DNA of 64,000 nucleotides from positions 103,870 to 167,869 of the forward strand of contig NZ_JAGDEL010000012.1 of NCBI RefSeq assembly GCF_017497975.1. Reading direction: 5' to 3'. The position numbers and the translations under genes were made by a program. This DNA comes from Metabacillus bambusae. GTDB lineage: Bacteria; Bacillota; Bacilli; Bacillales; Bacillaceae. Within the stretch, counting starts at the first letter, position 1. Each line of letters begins with the position of its first letter. This document shows positions 9,169-18,450 of this stretch, piece by piece. The notes below the pieces were generated by a model. The model searched no databases. It saw only the letters and a list, made by a program, of their open reading frames with translations, and had not been told where the DNA came from.

Positions 9169-11919
9169 ATGAATTGGTTAACAAAGTTAGTCTCCTATTT
9201 CTCTGGAGAAGATGAAAAAGAATATGAAAAAAAAGCAGAATTACAAGATGATCTCAATGCTCATTCCGTTTTCAACACTCCTTCGAGCGTTGAAGGTAAA
9301 AATCGAACAAACATTACTGCTGAAGCTAAGGTCGCCTATCAATATCCAAAAGGTAACTTTAGGTTTCCGATGATTCCAGATGAAAAGTTAGCAAGTCGCG
9401 ATGAACGTTCCAAGCGTCCAACACGTACATACGATTATCAAAAACATAGCGGAGAAGTTCCATTTACTCCTAAAAGTCCAGCTACTAAACCAAAAATAAA
9501 TCCGAAGAAGGCTGATGAGAAACCTAAACGACCTTTTAGTCCGACCGCTATACCATCACCTATTTATGGGTTTCAAACAAAAGAAGAGAGGATAATGACT
9601 CGTCCGCAGTTACAAGTGGAGAACCGTGGGATAAATGGTTCGTTACTTTCAAAAACTGAAGAGAAACAGTCTTCAAGAACAGTCATTAAAAACTTTCAAC
9701 AAGAAAAGCAAGAAAAAATCGAACAAAATGATACAGAAATAAATTTTGTTCGTAAGCAAAACTCAATGGTTGAAAAAGAAGATAAGCACACTGAAATGAG
9801 TTTTTCTCATGAAGAGATTGAAGAAACTCAATTAAATAGCAATGCAAACGTTGAGGAGAACCTTGAAGTGAATGATCTGAGGATTGACGATGATTTGAGT
9901 CAATTTAACACATTCTACGAAGAAGAAACACTAGGAATTGAGGAGCAAAAGCAAGAAATTCAAATAAGTGAACTTGAACTAGAAGTATCGCTAGAAGAGG
10001 ATGAAATGTCTCTAATCAACTTGGAAGATGAATCAACTATTTGGGTAACTCGAGAACCTTTAACAGCTATCGAAGAGGAAGAAACTCAATTAGATTCAGT
10101 ACAGGTTAATAGTCCTGAAATAAATCAACTTCTCCACCGAGCTGAATTAGACGAAGAAGAATTTCAACAGGAATTACACAACACAGTCATTGAAAGTGAG
10201 CTTGAAAATACATTCGTTCATATGAAGGATCCAATACAGCAAGAGGTTCTTCCAGAGGATACTAGGAACAATGTTAATCTGTCACATGAAGAGGAACGTC
10301 TGGAAGAAAATGAACAGCAGATAGTCAATCATCATCAAGAAAATTATTTAAAAGAAGAAGATGAGTATCAGCCTATTGTGCCTCATCAAGAAAATCTTAC
10401 AAAAGACGAGAAGCAGAAAATCGAAACTAAAACTAGAAACAATACCCTTCCTTTCAATGTTATGATGCTAGGTCGAGATAAACAACGGATGAGAGCGAAA
10501 GAGGACAGTTATCAGTTTCCATCACTTGCATTTTTAAATGTTCCAGATAAGGAAGTTTTAGAAGATCATTCATGGTTGAATGATCAGAAAGAGCTTTTAG
10601 ATGTCACCTTAAAAAACTTTAATGTTCGGGCTAGTGTTGTAAATGTTACTCAAGGCCCTTCTGTCACAAGATTTGAGGTTCATCCTGAACCAGGTGTGAA
10701 GGTAAATAAAATTACAAACTTAAGTGATGATATTAAATTGAGCTTATCTGCCAAGGACATTAGGATTGAGGCACCGATACCTGGGAAAAATACGATTGGA
10801 ATTGAAGTTCCTAATAAGGTAAGTAAGATGGTTTATTTACGTGAAATAATCCGAAGTCCAGAATTTAGAACGAATCCATCGCCGATGACTGCAGTGTTAG
10901 GTTTGGATATCTCTGGTCAGCCTGCTGTTACAGATTTAAAGAAAATGCCTCACGGACTTATTGCAGGCGCAACTGGTTCTGGTAAAAGTGTCTGTATTAA
11001 TACAATTCTTGTCAGCCTGTTATACAAAGCGTCACCACATGAAGTGAAATTAATGCTCATTGATCCGAAAATGGTTGAATTGGCACCTTATAATGAAATT
11101 CCACACTTAGTAAGTCCTGTTATTACCGATGTAAAGGCAGCAACTGCAGCTTTAAAATGGGCTGTGGAGGAAATGGAACGTCGATATGAGCTATTTGCTC
11201 ATTCTGGTACAAGAGAGATTACGAGATATAATCAACTTGTAAAAGAGCATAAACAAGGTGAACATCTACCATACCTAGTTATCGTCATCGATGAGTTAGC
11301 AGACTTAATGATGGTTGCACCAAATGATGTCGAAGAAGCCATTTGTCGGATCGCGCAAAAGGCTCGTGCATGTGGAATTCATTTGATCGTAGCTACTCAG
11401 CGTCCTTCTGTAGATGTTATTACAGGCTTAATTAAAGCGAATATCCCAACGAGAATTGCTTTTTCTGTTTCTTCCCAAGTGGATTCAAGAACAATTATTG
11501 ATGTAAATGGTGCAGAAAAACTTCTTGGTAAAGGTGATATGTTGTTTTTAGAAAACGGCTCATCGAAAGCTGTAAGGCTGCAAGGTACATTTGTATCAGA
11601 TGAAGAAATTGAACGAGTAGTTAAACATGTAAGGCATCAATCAAAGCCAGACTATTTATTTCATCAAGATGAGTTGGTGAAAAAAGCAATCATACAATCT
11701 GAAGAAGATGAGTTATTTCCTGAAGCATGTGAATTTGTTGTGAATCAAGGGGGAGCATCAACATCACTTCTTCAAAGACGTTTTAGAATCGGCTATAATC
11801 GAGCAGCAAGACTGATCGATATGATGGAGGAGCAAGGAATAATTTCAGAAAATCGTGGAAGTAAGCCACGAGATATTCTCATTTCTGAAGAGGAATTAGA
11901 TTCGATTCAAAGTGAGTAG
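9169..11919 (+). CDS. sftA: DNA translocase SftA (FtsK/SpoIIIE family)
   Basis: About 916 aa. There are no N-terminal membrane segments, unlike SpoIIIE; instead a long acidic, low-complexity linker spans roughly residues 60-430, as in soluble SftA (B. subtilis 952 aa). The motor follows: a beta-alpha domain from about 440, Walker A GATGSGKS at about 600-607, Walker B VIVIDELADL, and a C-terminal winged-helix gamma domain (LLQRRFRIGYNRAARLID) that reads polar KOPS/SRS-type DNA motifs. SftA clears chromosomal DNA from the closing septum. ATG 9169 is chosen with AAAGAG 8 nt upstream over the in-frame GTG 9160. Confidence 0.93.
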   Translation: MNWLTKLVSYFSGEDEKEYEKKAELQDDLNAHSVFNTPSSVEGKNRTNITAEAKVAYQYPKGNFRFPMIPDEKLASRDERSKRPTRTYDYQKHSGEVPFTPKSPATKPKINPKKADEKPKRPFSPTAIPSPIYGFQTKEERIMTRPQLQVENRGINGSLLSKTEEKQSSRTVIKNFQQEKQEKIEQNDTEINFVRKQNSMVEKEDKHTEMSFSHEEIEETQLNSNANVEENLEVNDLRIDDDLSQFNTFYEEETLGIEEQKQEIQISELELEVSLEEDEMSLINLEDESTIWVTREPLTAIEEEETQLDSVQVNSPEINQLLHRAELDEEEFQQELHNTVIESELENTFVHMKDPIQQEVLPEDTRNNVNLSHEEERLEENEQQIVNHHQENYLKEEDEYQPIVPHQENLTKDEKQKIETKTRNNTLPFNVMMLGRDKQRMRAKEDSYQFPSLAFLNVPDKEVLEDHSWLNDQKELLDVTLKNFNVRASVVNVTQGPSVTRFEVHPEPGVKVNKITNLSDDIKLSLSAKDIRIEAPIPGKNTIGIEVPNKVSKMVYLREIIRSPEFRTNPSPMTAVLGLDISGQPAVTDLKKMPHGLIAGATGSGKSVCINTILVSLLYKASPHEVKLMLIDPKMVELAPYNEIPHLVSPVITDVKAATAALKWAVEEMERRYELFAHSGTREITRYNQLVKEHKQGEHLPYLVIVIDELADLMMVAPNDVEEAICRIAQKARACGIHLIVATQRPSVDVITGLIKANIPTRIAFSVSSQVDSRTIIDVNGAEKLLGKGDMLFLENGSSKAVRLQGTFVSDEEIERVVKHVRHQSKPDYLFHQDELVKKAIIQSEEDELFPEACEFVVNQGGASTSLLQRRFRIGYNRAARLIDMMEEQGIISENRGSKPRDILISEEELDSIQSE

Positions 11920-11980
11920 TGCATAGTAAAGGAAAATGGTATGATACGTTAAATAGAAAGGGATAAGGGAGTTTAGGTCG

Positions 11981-12100
11981 ATGAAGGAATTTGTATTAAA
12001 GCAACAAGGGGAATTCAGCTTTTCTACTGTTATTAGGTTAAAAAAACGTGGAATTATTAAAGTGTCTCATTCAATTCCACGTTTAGAAAAAGTTGAGTAA
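11981..12100 (+). CDS. 39-aa small protein downstream of sftA
   Basis: An ORF starting ATG 11981 with AAGGGAG upstream, encoding a basic 39-aa peptide (MKEFVLKQQGEFSFSTVIRL and onward, rich in K and R). No family recognised. Its 3' half contains a perfect 12-bp inverted repeat (AAACGTGGAATT at 12044-12055 with 12073-12084). Read on the minus strand that repeat is followed by a T-run, so the DNA may also serve as a structure. The next gene begins 2 nt after its stop. Confidence 0.45.
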   Translation: MKEFVLKQQGEFSFSTVIRLKKRGIIKVSHSIPRLEKVE

Positions 12101-12102
12101 TT

Positions 12103-12750
12103 ATGGATAATATTGTTCATTTTCAAACCCTCCGCAAGGAAAAAGAAGACCAACTTTCTACCTACGTTGTTCAACATACTGCAATGATCAAGAGCTATGT
12201 AGACCGTCAAGTAAACATTAGAGAAAAAGTGAAGGCTAAGTATATTTTTAGTGAAAAAGTAGGTTGTGAGAGATCATCCGTTTTTACTAAAATAGAAGAG
12301 CAGCTTTTTCTTGATTGGTTTACTTTTGATTATTTGACGATAAAAGGAACAACCATTTACCAATCATTTGTGGATCACTCGAGTAATAAGAGACATTCAT
12401 TAGATGCTGTGGTACATGCACTTTTTATGGCTAGTGTACTTGAGCCATTTAAAGTAATAAAATCAAATGATGGTCATATACATGCAGAGAAATTACTTAC
12501 AGGTGAACGATGTACAATTAAGACATTTTCAAAAAACAAAATGGTTAATGGAGAAGACATTATCTTTTTACGTTCAGTTCCGGTATTTGATAAGCTTTTG
12601 TGTATTAGCGAAATTTTTGTTCAATGTGATCAAAAAACAATTAGTAACTTAGTAAGTCATTTTGAAAAAAGTAAAGATAGTTGGCGTACATTTTTAAAGA
12701 AATTTTCCATAAAATATAGTTGGAACAGAGATGCATCAGTTGAAAAGTGA
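12103..12750 (+). CDS. hypothetical cytoplasmic protein
   Basis: 215 aa, no signal or membrane segment. It contains FLDWFTFDYLTIKGTTIYQSF at about 70-90 and LTGERCTIKTFSKNKM at about 128-143. These aromatic FDY/KGTT blocks recall uncharacterised proteins that carry SEC-C-type tails, but no zinc motif is present here. It starts 2 nt after the 39-aa ORF and shares its direction with sftA, so may be cotranscribed. Function not assigned. Confidence 0.7.
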   Translation: MDNIVHFQTLRKEKEDQLSTYVVQHTAMIKSYVDRQVNIREKVKAKYIFSEKVGCERSSVFTKIEEQLFLDWFTFDYLTIKGTTIYQSFVDHSSNKRHSLDAVVHALFMASVLEPFKVIKSNDGHIHAEKLLTGERCTIKTFSKNKMVNGEDIIFLRSVPVFDKLLCISEIFVQCDQKTISNLVSHFEKSKDSWRTFLKKFSIKYSWNRDASVEK

Positions 12751-12786
12751 CATTCTAAGTCCAATGTAAGGTTTCCACTATTTTCA

Positions 12787-13018
12787 TGGTCATTATTTCA
12801 TGCAAGTGATATAATATACAACCGTAAGCTTATTACATATGTTAAAGAAAAATTAGGAAGTATAAGTTTAGAACTGATTTTCGCATTTACCCTTTAGAGT
12901 AGTAAACTCCAAAATTCTCGTTGATACATTTTTTTGTAAACACAACCATAGGTTGTTGGAGCTACCTTATAGCGGATATCATGTTTGCCTGGTTTAACTA
13001 GGCAACTGTGCTTTTCTT
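12787..13018 (+). ncRNA. candidate leader RNA or small RNA upstream of murC
   Basis: The 430-nt gap before murC contains a TATAAT (12810-12815) with a TGGTCA -35-like hexamer 17 nt upstream. After it come hairpins ACAACC/GGTTGT (about 12951-12965), GCTA/TAGC and TTGCCT/AGGCAA (about 12980-13000), the last followed by a T-rich stretch. This would make a transcript of about 190 nt. I do not recognise an Rfam family. It could be a murC leader, an independent RNA, or chance. Confidence 0.3.
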
Positions 13019-13180
13019 TCACTTAATTAAAATTAAATCTTATGGATGATAGTATAAGAAAAACGAAAGCTTTGCCACTTTAAGCCAAGTTTTTCGAATT
13101 GGATTCATATAGATGGGTTGCAAATCTAGATGAGCGTCATATACTGTCAATCAGATAGACGTTTGTTGGAGGTTCTAATT

Positions 13181-14479
13181 ATGACTGTTTATCATTTTGT
13201 TGGAATTAAAGGGACTGGAATGAGTGCCCTTGCACAGATTTTACATGATATGAATTACGAAGTTCAGGGCTCTGATATTGAAAAGAAAGTTTTTACGCAA
13301 AAAGCCCTTGAAGCACGTAACATTAAAGTATTACCCTTTGCAAAAGAAAATATTAAAGAAGGTTTAACAATTATCGCAGGAAATGCGTTTCCGGATACAC
13401 ATCCAGAGATTGAAGAAGCCTTTAATCTTGGCTTACCAGTTATTCGCTATCATCGTTTTCTTGGTGAATTCATGCAAATGTATACAAGTGTAGCAATAAC
13501 CGGTGTTCATGGTAAAACATCCACAACCGGATTATTATCACATGTAATCCAAGGGGCTGAACCAACATCTTATCTAATTGGTGATGGAACAGGTAATGGT
13601 ATTCCAAATAGCAAGTATTTCGTTTTTGAAGCCTGTGAATACCGTAGACATTTCTTATCATACAAACCAGATTATGCGATCATGACAAACATAGATTTTG
13701 ATCACCCTGATTATTTTACTAACATAGAGGATGTGTTTAGTGCATTTCAGGAAATGTCAGTTCTGGTAAAAAAGGGAATTATTGCTTGTGGTGATGATGA
13801 GCAGCTACAACAAATTCAAGCAAAGGTTCCTGTAGTTTACTATGGCTTTGGTGAAGAGAATGATTTCCAAGCAAGAAATGTTGTAAAATCAACAGACGGC
13901 ACTGCATTTGATGTTTTTGTTCGAAACACCTTTTATGCGTCTTTTAAAATCACAACTTATGGCGATCACAGTGTTTTAAATGCACTTTCGGTTATCGCAT
14001 TATGTCATTATGAAGAAATTGACGTTGAGATTATTCAACAAAGGCTGTTAACATTTGAAGGAGTGAAACGACGCTTTAATGAAAAAAGAGTCGGAGATCA
14101 AATTTTAATTGATGATTACGCACATCATCCTACTGAAATCAATGCAACCATTGATGCAGCTAGACAAAAATATCCTGATAGAGACATTGTCGCAGTGTTC
14201 CAACCACATACATTTACAAGAACTCAATCCTTTTTAGAAGAGTTTGCAGAGAGTTTACAAAAGGCAGATTATATTTACTTATGTGATATTTTTGGATCTG
14301 CAAGGGAGAATGTTGGTAAGTTGTCAATTGACAATTTACTTGAAAAAATTGAAAATTCCCATTTAATAAATGAAGAGGATACCTCTGTCCTAAAAACCCA
14401 CAAACGTGCTGTTTTAGTTTTCATGGGTGCAGGAGATATTCAAAAATATCAAGAAGCATATGAAAAGGTTTTAGCTTAA
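13181..14479 (+). CDS. murC: UDP-N-acetylmuramate-L-alanine ligase MurC
   Basis: 432-aa Mur ligase that adds L-Ala to UDP-MurNAc, first step of the stem peptide, in the cytoplasm. N-terminal Rossmann motif [12 protein letters not shown] (8-19), ATP P-loop GVHGKTSTT (108-116), and later HHPTEI plus QPHTFTRT typical of MurC. ATG 13181 is set by GGAGG 8 nt upstream and gives the same length as B. subtilis MurC; the frame remains open to a GTG at 13130, which is not favoured. Confidence 0.97.
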   Translation: MTVYHFVGIKGTGMSALAQILHDMNYEVQGSDIEKKVFTQKALEARNIKVLPFAKENIKEGLTIIAGNAFPDTHPEIEEAFNLGLPVIRYHRFLGEFMQMYTSVAITGVHGKTSTTGLLSHVIQGAEPTSYLIGDGTGNGIPNSKYFVFEACEYRRHFLSYKPDYAIMTNIDFDHPDYFTNIEDVFSAFQEMSVLVKKGIIACGDDEQLQQIQAKVPVVYYGFGEENDFQARNVVKSTDGTAFDVFVRNTFYASFKITTYGDHSVLNALSVIALCHYEEIDVEIIQQRLLTFEGVKRRFNEKRVGDQILIDDYAHHPTEINATIDAARQKYPDRDIVAVFQPHTFTRTQSFLEEFAESLQKADYIYLCDIFGSARENVGKLSIDNLLEKIENSHLINEEDTSVLKTHKRAVLVFMGAGDIQKYQEAYEKVLA

Positions 14480-14496
14480 CACTTTCTAAAGATTAA

Positions 14497-14562
14497 AAAA
14501 AGCTGACGATAAATAAGAAAATTACGTTAAGTAATGATTCTTATCTAAGTCAGCTTTTTTCA
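14497..14562. terminator. bidirectional terminator between murC and the FHA gene
   Basis: AAAAAGCTGAC and GTCAGCTTTTTT form a stem enclosing further pairing (ATAAGAA with TTCTTAT). T-runs on both strands serve the convergent genes. Confidence 0.85.
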
Positions 14563-15234
14563 CGTTCTTAATTCATAGCCTTTGCCTCTTATTGTTTCAA
14601 TTGTTATAGTAGGGGGTATTTTCTTTCGCAATCTATAAATGAGTGCATTCACTTCTTCTGAACTAACCATAGAATCAATGCTATTTGATGTAAATCTTTC
14701 AGACCATACATAATGTGTTAGTTCATCCTTAGAAACAAATTGTTTTTTTTGAAGAAGTATTTCTATGAATTTATATTCTTTTTCTGTCAAAGCATAACAG
14801 TTGTTTTTCAAGATTAAATTTTGTTTTAATGGGTCAAGTCGAGGGGGATTGGGCTTTTTCTCTTGTTCTTCTAGATTAATGGGTGTTAACTCACAAGTCT
14901 CATCAAAGTCCCTAAGTGAAAAAGACATGATAACTAGATCTTTTGCAAATGATATTTTGTCATTTGTAGCTAGTTTTTCAGGTATATTCGGTTCAAGTAT
15001 TTTTCCATTAACCGATGTACCATGTTTACTTTGTAAATCTTTAATGTAAAAACTATTTGCTTCAAAAGAAATGCTAAAATGTTTTCTTGAAACGAATACG
15101 TTATTAAACGTTATGTCTGGCTTCCAATGCTTAGATTCTCTACCAAAAACCATATTTGCTTTATCTAATGAGATAATATCCCCCGATTCATAATGTGGTG
15201 CCTTTTCAATTACAAGAAACGAAGAAGTATCCAT
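14560..15234 (-). CDS. FHA-domain winged-helix transcriptional regulator
   Basis: 224 aa with two recognisable parts. Residues about 20-95 form an FHA domain: FGRE, VSRKHFSI and LQSKHGTSVNG are the phosphothreonine-binding loops (G-R, S-x-x-H, N-G). Residues about 140-224 form an OmpR/PhoB-type winged helix (LTEKEYKFIEILLQ ... ALIYRLRKKI ... IRGKGYEL). The FHA module takes the place of a receiver domain, so the regulator probably responds to Ser/Thr kinase signalling rather than a histidine kinase. It diverges from the GDPD gene. Confidence 0.85.
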   Translation of the reverse strand: MDTSSFLVIEKAPHYESGDIISLDKANMVFGRESKHWKPDITFNNVFVSRKHFSISFEANSFYIKDLQSKHGTSVNGKILEPNIPEKLATNDKISFAKDLVIMSFSLRDFDETCELTPINLEEQEKKPNPPRLDPLKQNLILKNNCYALTEKEYKFIEILLQKKQFVSKDELTHYVWSERFTSNSIDSMVSSEEVNALIYRLRKKIPPTITIETIRGKGYELRT

Positions 15235-15360
15235 TCTATTAACTCCTAACTATCTATCATTGTCAGAATCTTATCATCAAAATATTATCCCATAACCATT
15301 GAGTGTGAGCAAACAAATAATTAGTATTAGTTACTGTGAGCTAGAGTGGAGGTTATAAAG

Positions 15361-16335
15361 ATGAAAAGGAAGAGGAAGTTTTTAAAAATACTTATATTGT
15401 TTATTACCCTCCTATTATTTATGGTGATAAACAATTCCAATCTATTTTTAAAGCAAACAACTAAAGATCCCCTGTTACTTGCTCATAGAGGAATGGCTCA
15501 AACCTTTAATATAAAAGATGTAAAGTATGACACCTGTACTGCTGAGATGATCTATAAGCCTGAACATTCTTATTTAGAGAATACAATTCCTTCAATGGAA
15601 GCTGCGTTTAATGAAGGTGCAGATATGGTTGAGTTTGATATCATGCCAACAAAGGACGGGCAGTTTGCAGTGTTTCATGATGAGACGTTAGATTGCCGAA
15701 CAAATGTAAAAGGAACAACAGAGGATTATACAATGGATGAGCTTAAAAAAGTTGACACCGGATTTGGTTATACATACGATAATGGAAAAACATTTCCTTT
15801 CCGTGGTAAAGGTATTGGTCTTATGCCATCACTTGATGAGGTATTAAGCAATTTTCCAGATAAGTCCTTATTAATCCATATTAAGAGTAACGATGCTGCA
15901 GAAGGGGTACAACTGGCGAAAGTACTTACTAAGCTTCCAAAGGATCGTCTAAGCCTTTTAACTGTATATGGTGGTGATGAACCAATTGAAGCATTAAAAG
16001 AAAAGCTACCTAAGATTAAAGTTATGTCAAAAAATACAATGAAAAGCTGCCTTATTCCATATATTTTAGTTGGTTGGACGGGTTATGTACCTGAAACATG
16101 TGAAAATACTGAGTTACATCTTCCTGAAAAAATTGCACCATACTTATGGGGATGGTCTGGAAAATTCACTAGTCGAATGGAAGATTTAAATACAAGAGTC
16201 ATTGTAGTAGTTGGTGATGGAGGTTTCTCAGAAGGGTTTGATTCAGAAGAAGATTTAAAACGTTTACCAAATCATTACTCAGGAGGGGTTTGGACAAATC
16301 GAATCGATATTATTGCTCCTGTGTTTAATAAATAA
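15361..16335 (+). CDS. membrane-anchored glycerophosphodiester phosphodiesterase
   Basis: About 324 aa. A basic N-terminus and one hydrophobic segment (ILILFITLLLFMVI) act as signal anchor. The GDPD TIM-barrel follows with catalytic HRG (LLAHRGMA), E/N in YLENTIPS, EFDIMPTKDG (metal-binding E and D) and FHDETLDCRT (second catalytic H). It would hydrolyse glycerophosphodiesters outside the membrane. GGAGG lies 7-8 nt before ATG 15361. The 125-nt divergent space toward the FHA regulator suggests, but does not prove, regulation by it. Confidence 0.88.
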   Translation: MKRKRKFLKILILFITLLLFMVINNSNLFLKQTTKDPLLLAHRGMAQTFNIKDVKYDTCTAEMIYKPEHSYLENTIPSMEAAFNEGADMVEFDIMPTKDGQFAVFHDETLDCRTNVKGTTEDYTMDELKKVDTGFGYTYDNGKTFPFRGKGIGLMPSLDEVLSNFPDKSLLIHIKSNDAAEGVQLAKVLTKLPKDRLSLLTVYGGDEPIEALKEKLPKIKVMSKNTMKSCLIPYILVGWTGYVPETCENTELHLPEKIAPYLWGWSGKFTSRMEDLNTRVIVVVGDGGFSEGFDSEEDLKRLPNHYSGGVWTNRIDIIAPVFNK

Positions 16336-16364
16336 GGTTAATTTCGCAATTAGTGTCTTTTAGT

Positions 16365-16590
16365 AAGGCTGTTTTCGCAAACTTTGTTGCTATATACCAG
16401 GTAGTGCGGTGTGGTTGATTGCAGCGAGAGAGATGCTCGCTTTCCGCGGGGCGGGCGGTGAGCCTCCTCGGCGTAAACGCCTGCATGAGTCTCCCCTGTC
16501 CCGCTACTCTCGCAGAAGTCTCGTAATCCGTTCCAATCAACCTTAAGCAGTTTTCGTTTTAAAAGCAACGATCTCTTAGAAAAGAGACCT
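16365..16590. repeat. intergenic repeat family A, long copy 4
   Basis: Near-identical to copy 3 at 8727-8950 in the same orientation, with the same inverted ends (AGGCTGTTTTCGCAAACTTT and CTCTTAGAAAAGAGACCTT). Minor changes include GCAGCGAGAGAGATGC for GCAGCGAAAGATGC and TCTCGCAGAAG for TCCCGCAGGTG. It lies between the GDPD and ABC transporter genes. Confidence 0.8.
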
Positions 16591-16676
16591 TATAAATAAA
16601 GGTTAGTGACCAAGATAGGATTAGAAGCATATGGCATTTACCAATAATAAAATAGTCTTAGATGAAGGGTGTTTGT

Positions 16677-17606
16677 ATGATAGAGAAAGAGGTAGTTTTA
16701 AAAGTAAGTAATCTAAGTAAAAGGATAGGAAAATCATCAATAATAAAAGACGTAAGTTTTGAACTTAACAAGGGTGAAATTCTTGGTCTCCTTGGTCCAA
16801 ATGGTTCAGGCAAAACAACGATTTTAAAAATGTTAGTTGGACTCATAAAACCGACAATTGGGAGCATTGTTATCGAAAAAGTTAATATAAGAAAAGATTT
16901 TGAAAGGGCAATCACCCATGTAGGTGCGATCATTGAAAATCCTGTAATGTATGATTTTTTATCAGGATATGATAATCTCGTTCATTTTTTCCGTATGACA
17001 AATAAGTTTTCTAATGAAAGAATTGACGAGGTTATTGAATTATTAAGGATGGATGATTACATTGATGATAAAGTATATACCTATTCATTAGGAATGAGGC
17101 AAAGACTCGGATTAGCACAGGCGATTCTGCATCAACCATCTATCCTTCTTTTAGATGAACCTACGAACGGGTTAGATCCAGAAGGTATTAAAAGCCTTAG
17201 AGAAACATTGAGAAAACTTGCAAACGAAAATGGTGTTTCGATTATTATCTCTAGTCATATTTTAGGTGAAATTGAATTGATTTGTGATAGTGTGTTGGTC
17301 ATGGATGATGGTATATGTATTGAACGAGGCTTATTAAGTGAATTACAAAATGGAACAAGCATGAAACATTCGTATTCCTTTAAGGTATTGAATGCAGAAA
17401 ACATAGAACCGATTTTACAAACTAAGTATGAAAATGACAGAATTCATTACCAAACTAATGGTTTTTCAATAGAATTAGAGGTAGAAGAAGTAGCAGAGTT
17501 AAACAAACTACTAGTTGCTGCTGGAATCAATGTAATAGGCATTGAAAGAATTGGTAGTCCATTAGAAGAGCTGTTTTTACAAAAATTGCGAGGTGAAGAA
17601 ATATAA
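16677..17606 (+). CDS. ABC transporter ATP-binding protein (BcrA/DrrA-type)
   Basis: About 309 aa. Walker A GPNGSGKT, signature YSLGMRQRLG (LSGGQ equivalent), Walker B ILLLDEPTNGLDPEG and H-switch SSHILGE are present, followed by a C-terminal region of about 90 aa typical of bacitracin/lantibiotic-type or membrane-lipid exporters. ATG 16677 has AAGGGTG upstream; ATG 16662 is an alternative. Its stop overlaps the start of the permease (TAATG), so the two are translationally coupled and form one exporter. Substrate not predictable. Confidence 0.9.
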   Translation: MIEKEVVLKVSNLSKRIGKSSIIKDVSFELNKGEILGLLGPNGSGKTTILKMLVGLIKPTIGSIVIEKVNIRKDFERAITHVGAIIENPVMYDFLSGYDNLVHFFRMTNKFSNERIDEVIELLRMDDYIDDKVYTYSLGMRQRLGLAQAILHQPSILLLDEPTNGLDPEGIKSLRETLRKLANENGVSIIISSHILGEIELICDSVLVMDDGICIERGLLSELQNGTSMKHSYSFKVLNAENIEPILQTKYENDRIHYQTNGFSIELEVEEVAELNKLLVAAGINVIGIERIGSPLEELFLQKLRGEEI

Positions 17607-18367
17607 TGTCTTATCTTCACTTAATCAAGAATGAACACATGAAACTATTTAAACGGCCAAGAATATGGATTTTAATTGGCTTAATGGTATTTATGAATAT
17701 TATCGTAAGTATATTTTTTAAGTTTTTATTTAAAGGGACTGAATTTACCTTTTGGGACTATATTCAAGTGAGCTCATACTTATTAATTGTAATTCAATTA
17801 ATGTGTATTATTATTGCTGGTGACATAGTTTCAAGTGAATTTGAAAAAGGTACAATAAAGTTTTTGTTTACTCGACCTGTAAAAAGGGTGAAAATATTAC
17901 TTTCTAAGTATATAACGGTTTTGTACATAATAATTTTATTAGTATCACTTCAATTATTTATGTCAAGTATTCTCGGTATTGTTTTTTATTCTGGAACGTT
18001 ATTAACTCTTGATCAAAAGGTGCTAATTGGATTAGCAAGTTATCTTTTCAACTTAATTGAAATAGTGGTAATGAGTACAATAGCTTTTAGCTTTTCAACA
18101 ATTACGAGAAGTAGTGTATTTTCAATTGCAGTCCCTGTTTTTTTATTGTTTACATCAAGTGCAATTATCACGCTATTAGACCATTATCATTATCAAGCAG
18201 GTAAGTACTTGCTATTTGCTAACACAAATATAATGCCATACTTTTTCGGTCAACCATTATTTGAAGGAATGACATTGACTTTTTCGCTTATTAATATCAT
18301 TTTACATTTGGTCGTATTTTTCTTTTTTTCTATCCTTTCGTTTACGAAGAGAGATGTCCATGTTTAA
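17606..18367 (+). CDS. ABC-2 type transporter permease
   Basis: 253 aa with six predicted membrane helices (for example IWILIGLMVFMNIIVSIFF, YLLIVIQLMCIIIAGDIV and the C-terminal INIILHLVVFFFFSILSF). The EFEKGTIKFLFTRPVKR loop after the second helix is a hallmark of ABC-2 permeases. It pairs with the ATP-binding protein directly upstream. Ends at a bidirectional terminator shared with the M29 gene. Confidence 0.88.
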   Translation: MSYLHLIKNEHMKLFKRPRIWILIGLMVFMNIIVSIFFKFLFKGTEFTFWDYIQVSSYLLIVIQLMCIIIAGDIVSSEFEKGTIKFLFTRPVKRVKILLSKYITVLYIIILLVSLQLFMSSILGIVFYSGTLLTLDQKVLIGLASYLFNLIEIVVMSTIAFSFSTITRSSVFSIAVPVFLLFTSSAIITLLDHYHYQAGKYLLFANTNIMPYFFGQPLFEGMTLTFSLINIILHLVVFFFFSILSFTKRDVHV

Positions 18368-18419
18368 TTAAGAATGATCTCACATGATAAAGTTATCAAC
18401 GTAATGAATCTCTTATAAA

Positions 18420-18450
18420 AAATGGGCTGACGTATTGTCAGCCCAATTCT
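18420..18450. terminator. bidirectional terminator
   Basis: TGGGCTGAC (18423-18431) and GTCAGCCCA (18437-18445) form a perfect 9-bp stem with a GTATT loop. It separates the ABC permease from the convergent aminopeptidase gene. Confidence 0.85.

Noticed and set aside
4016..16590. Family A repeats as insertion sequences
   Set aside because: No transposase frame, only about 180-220 nt, and no clear target duplications visible.
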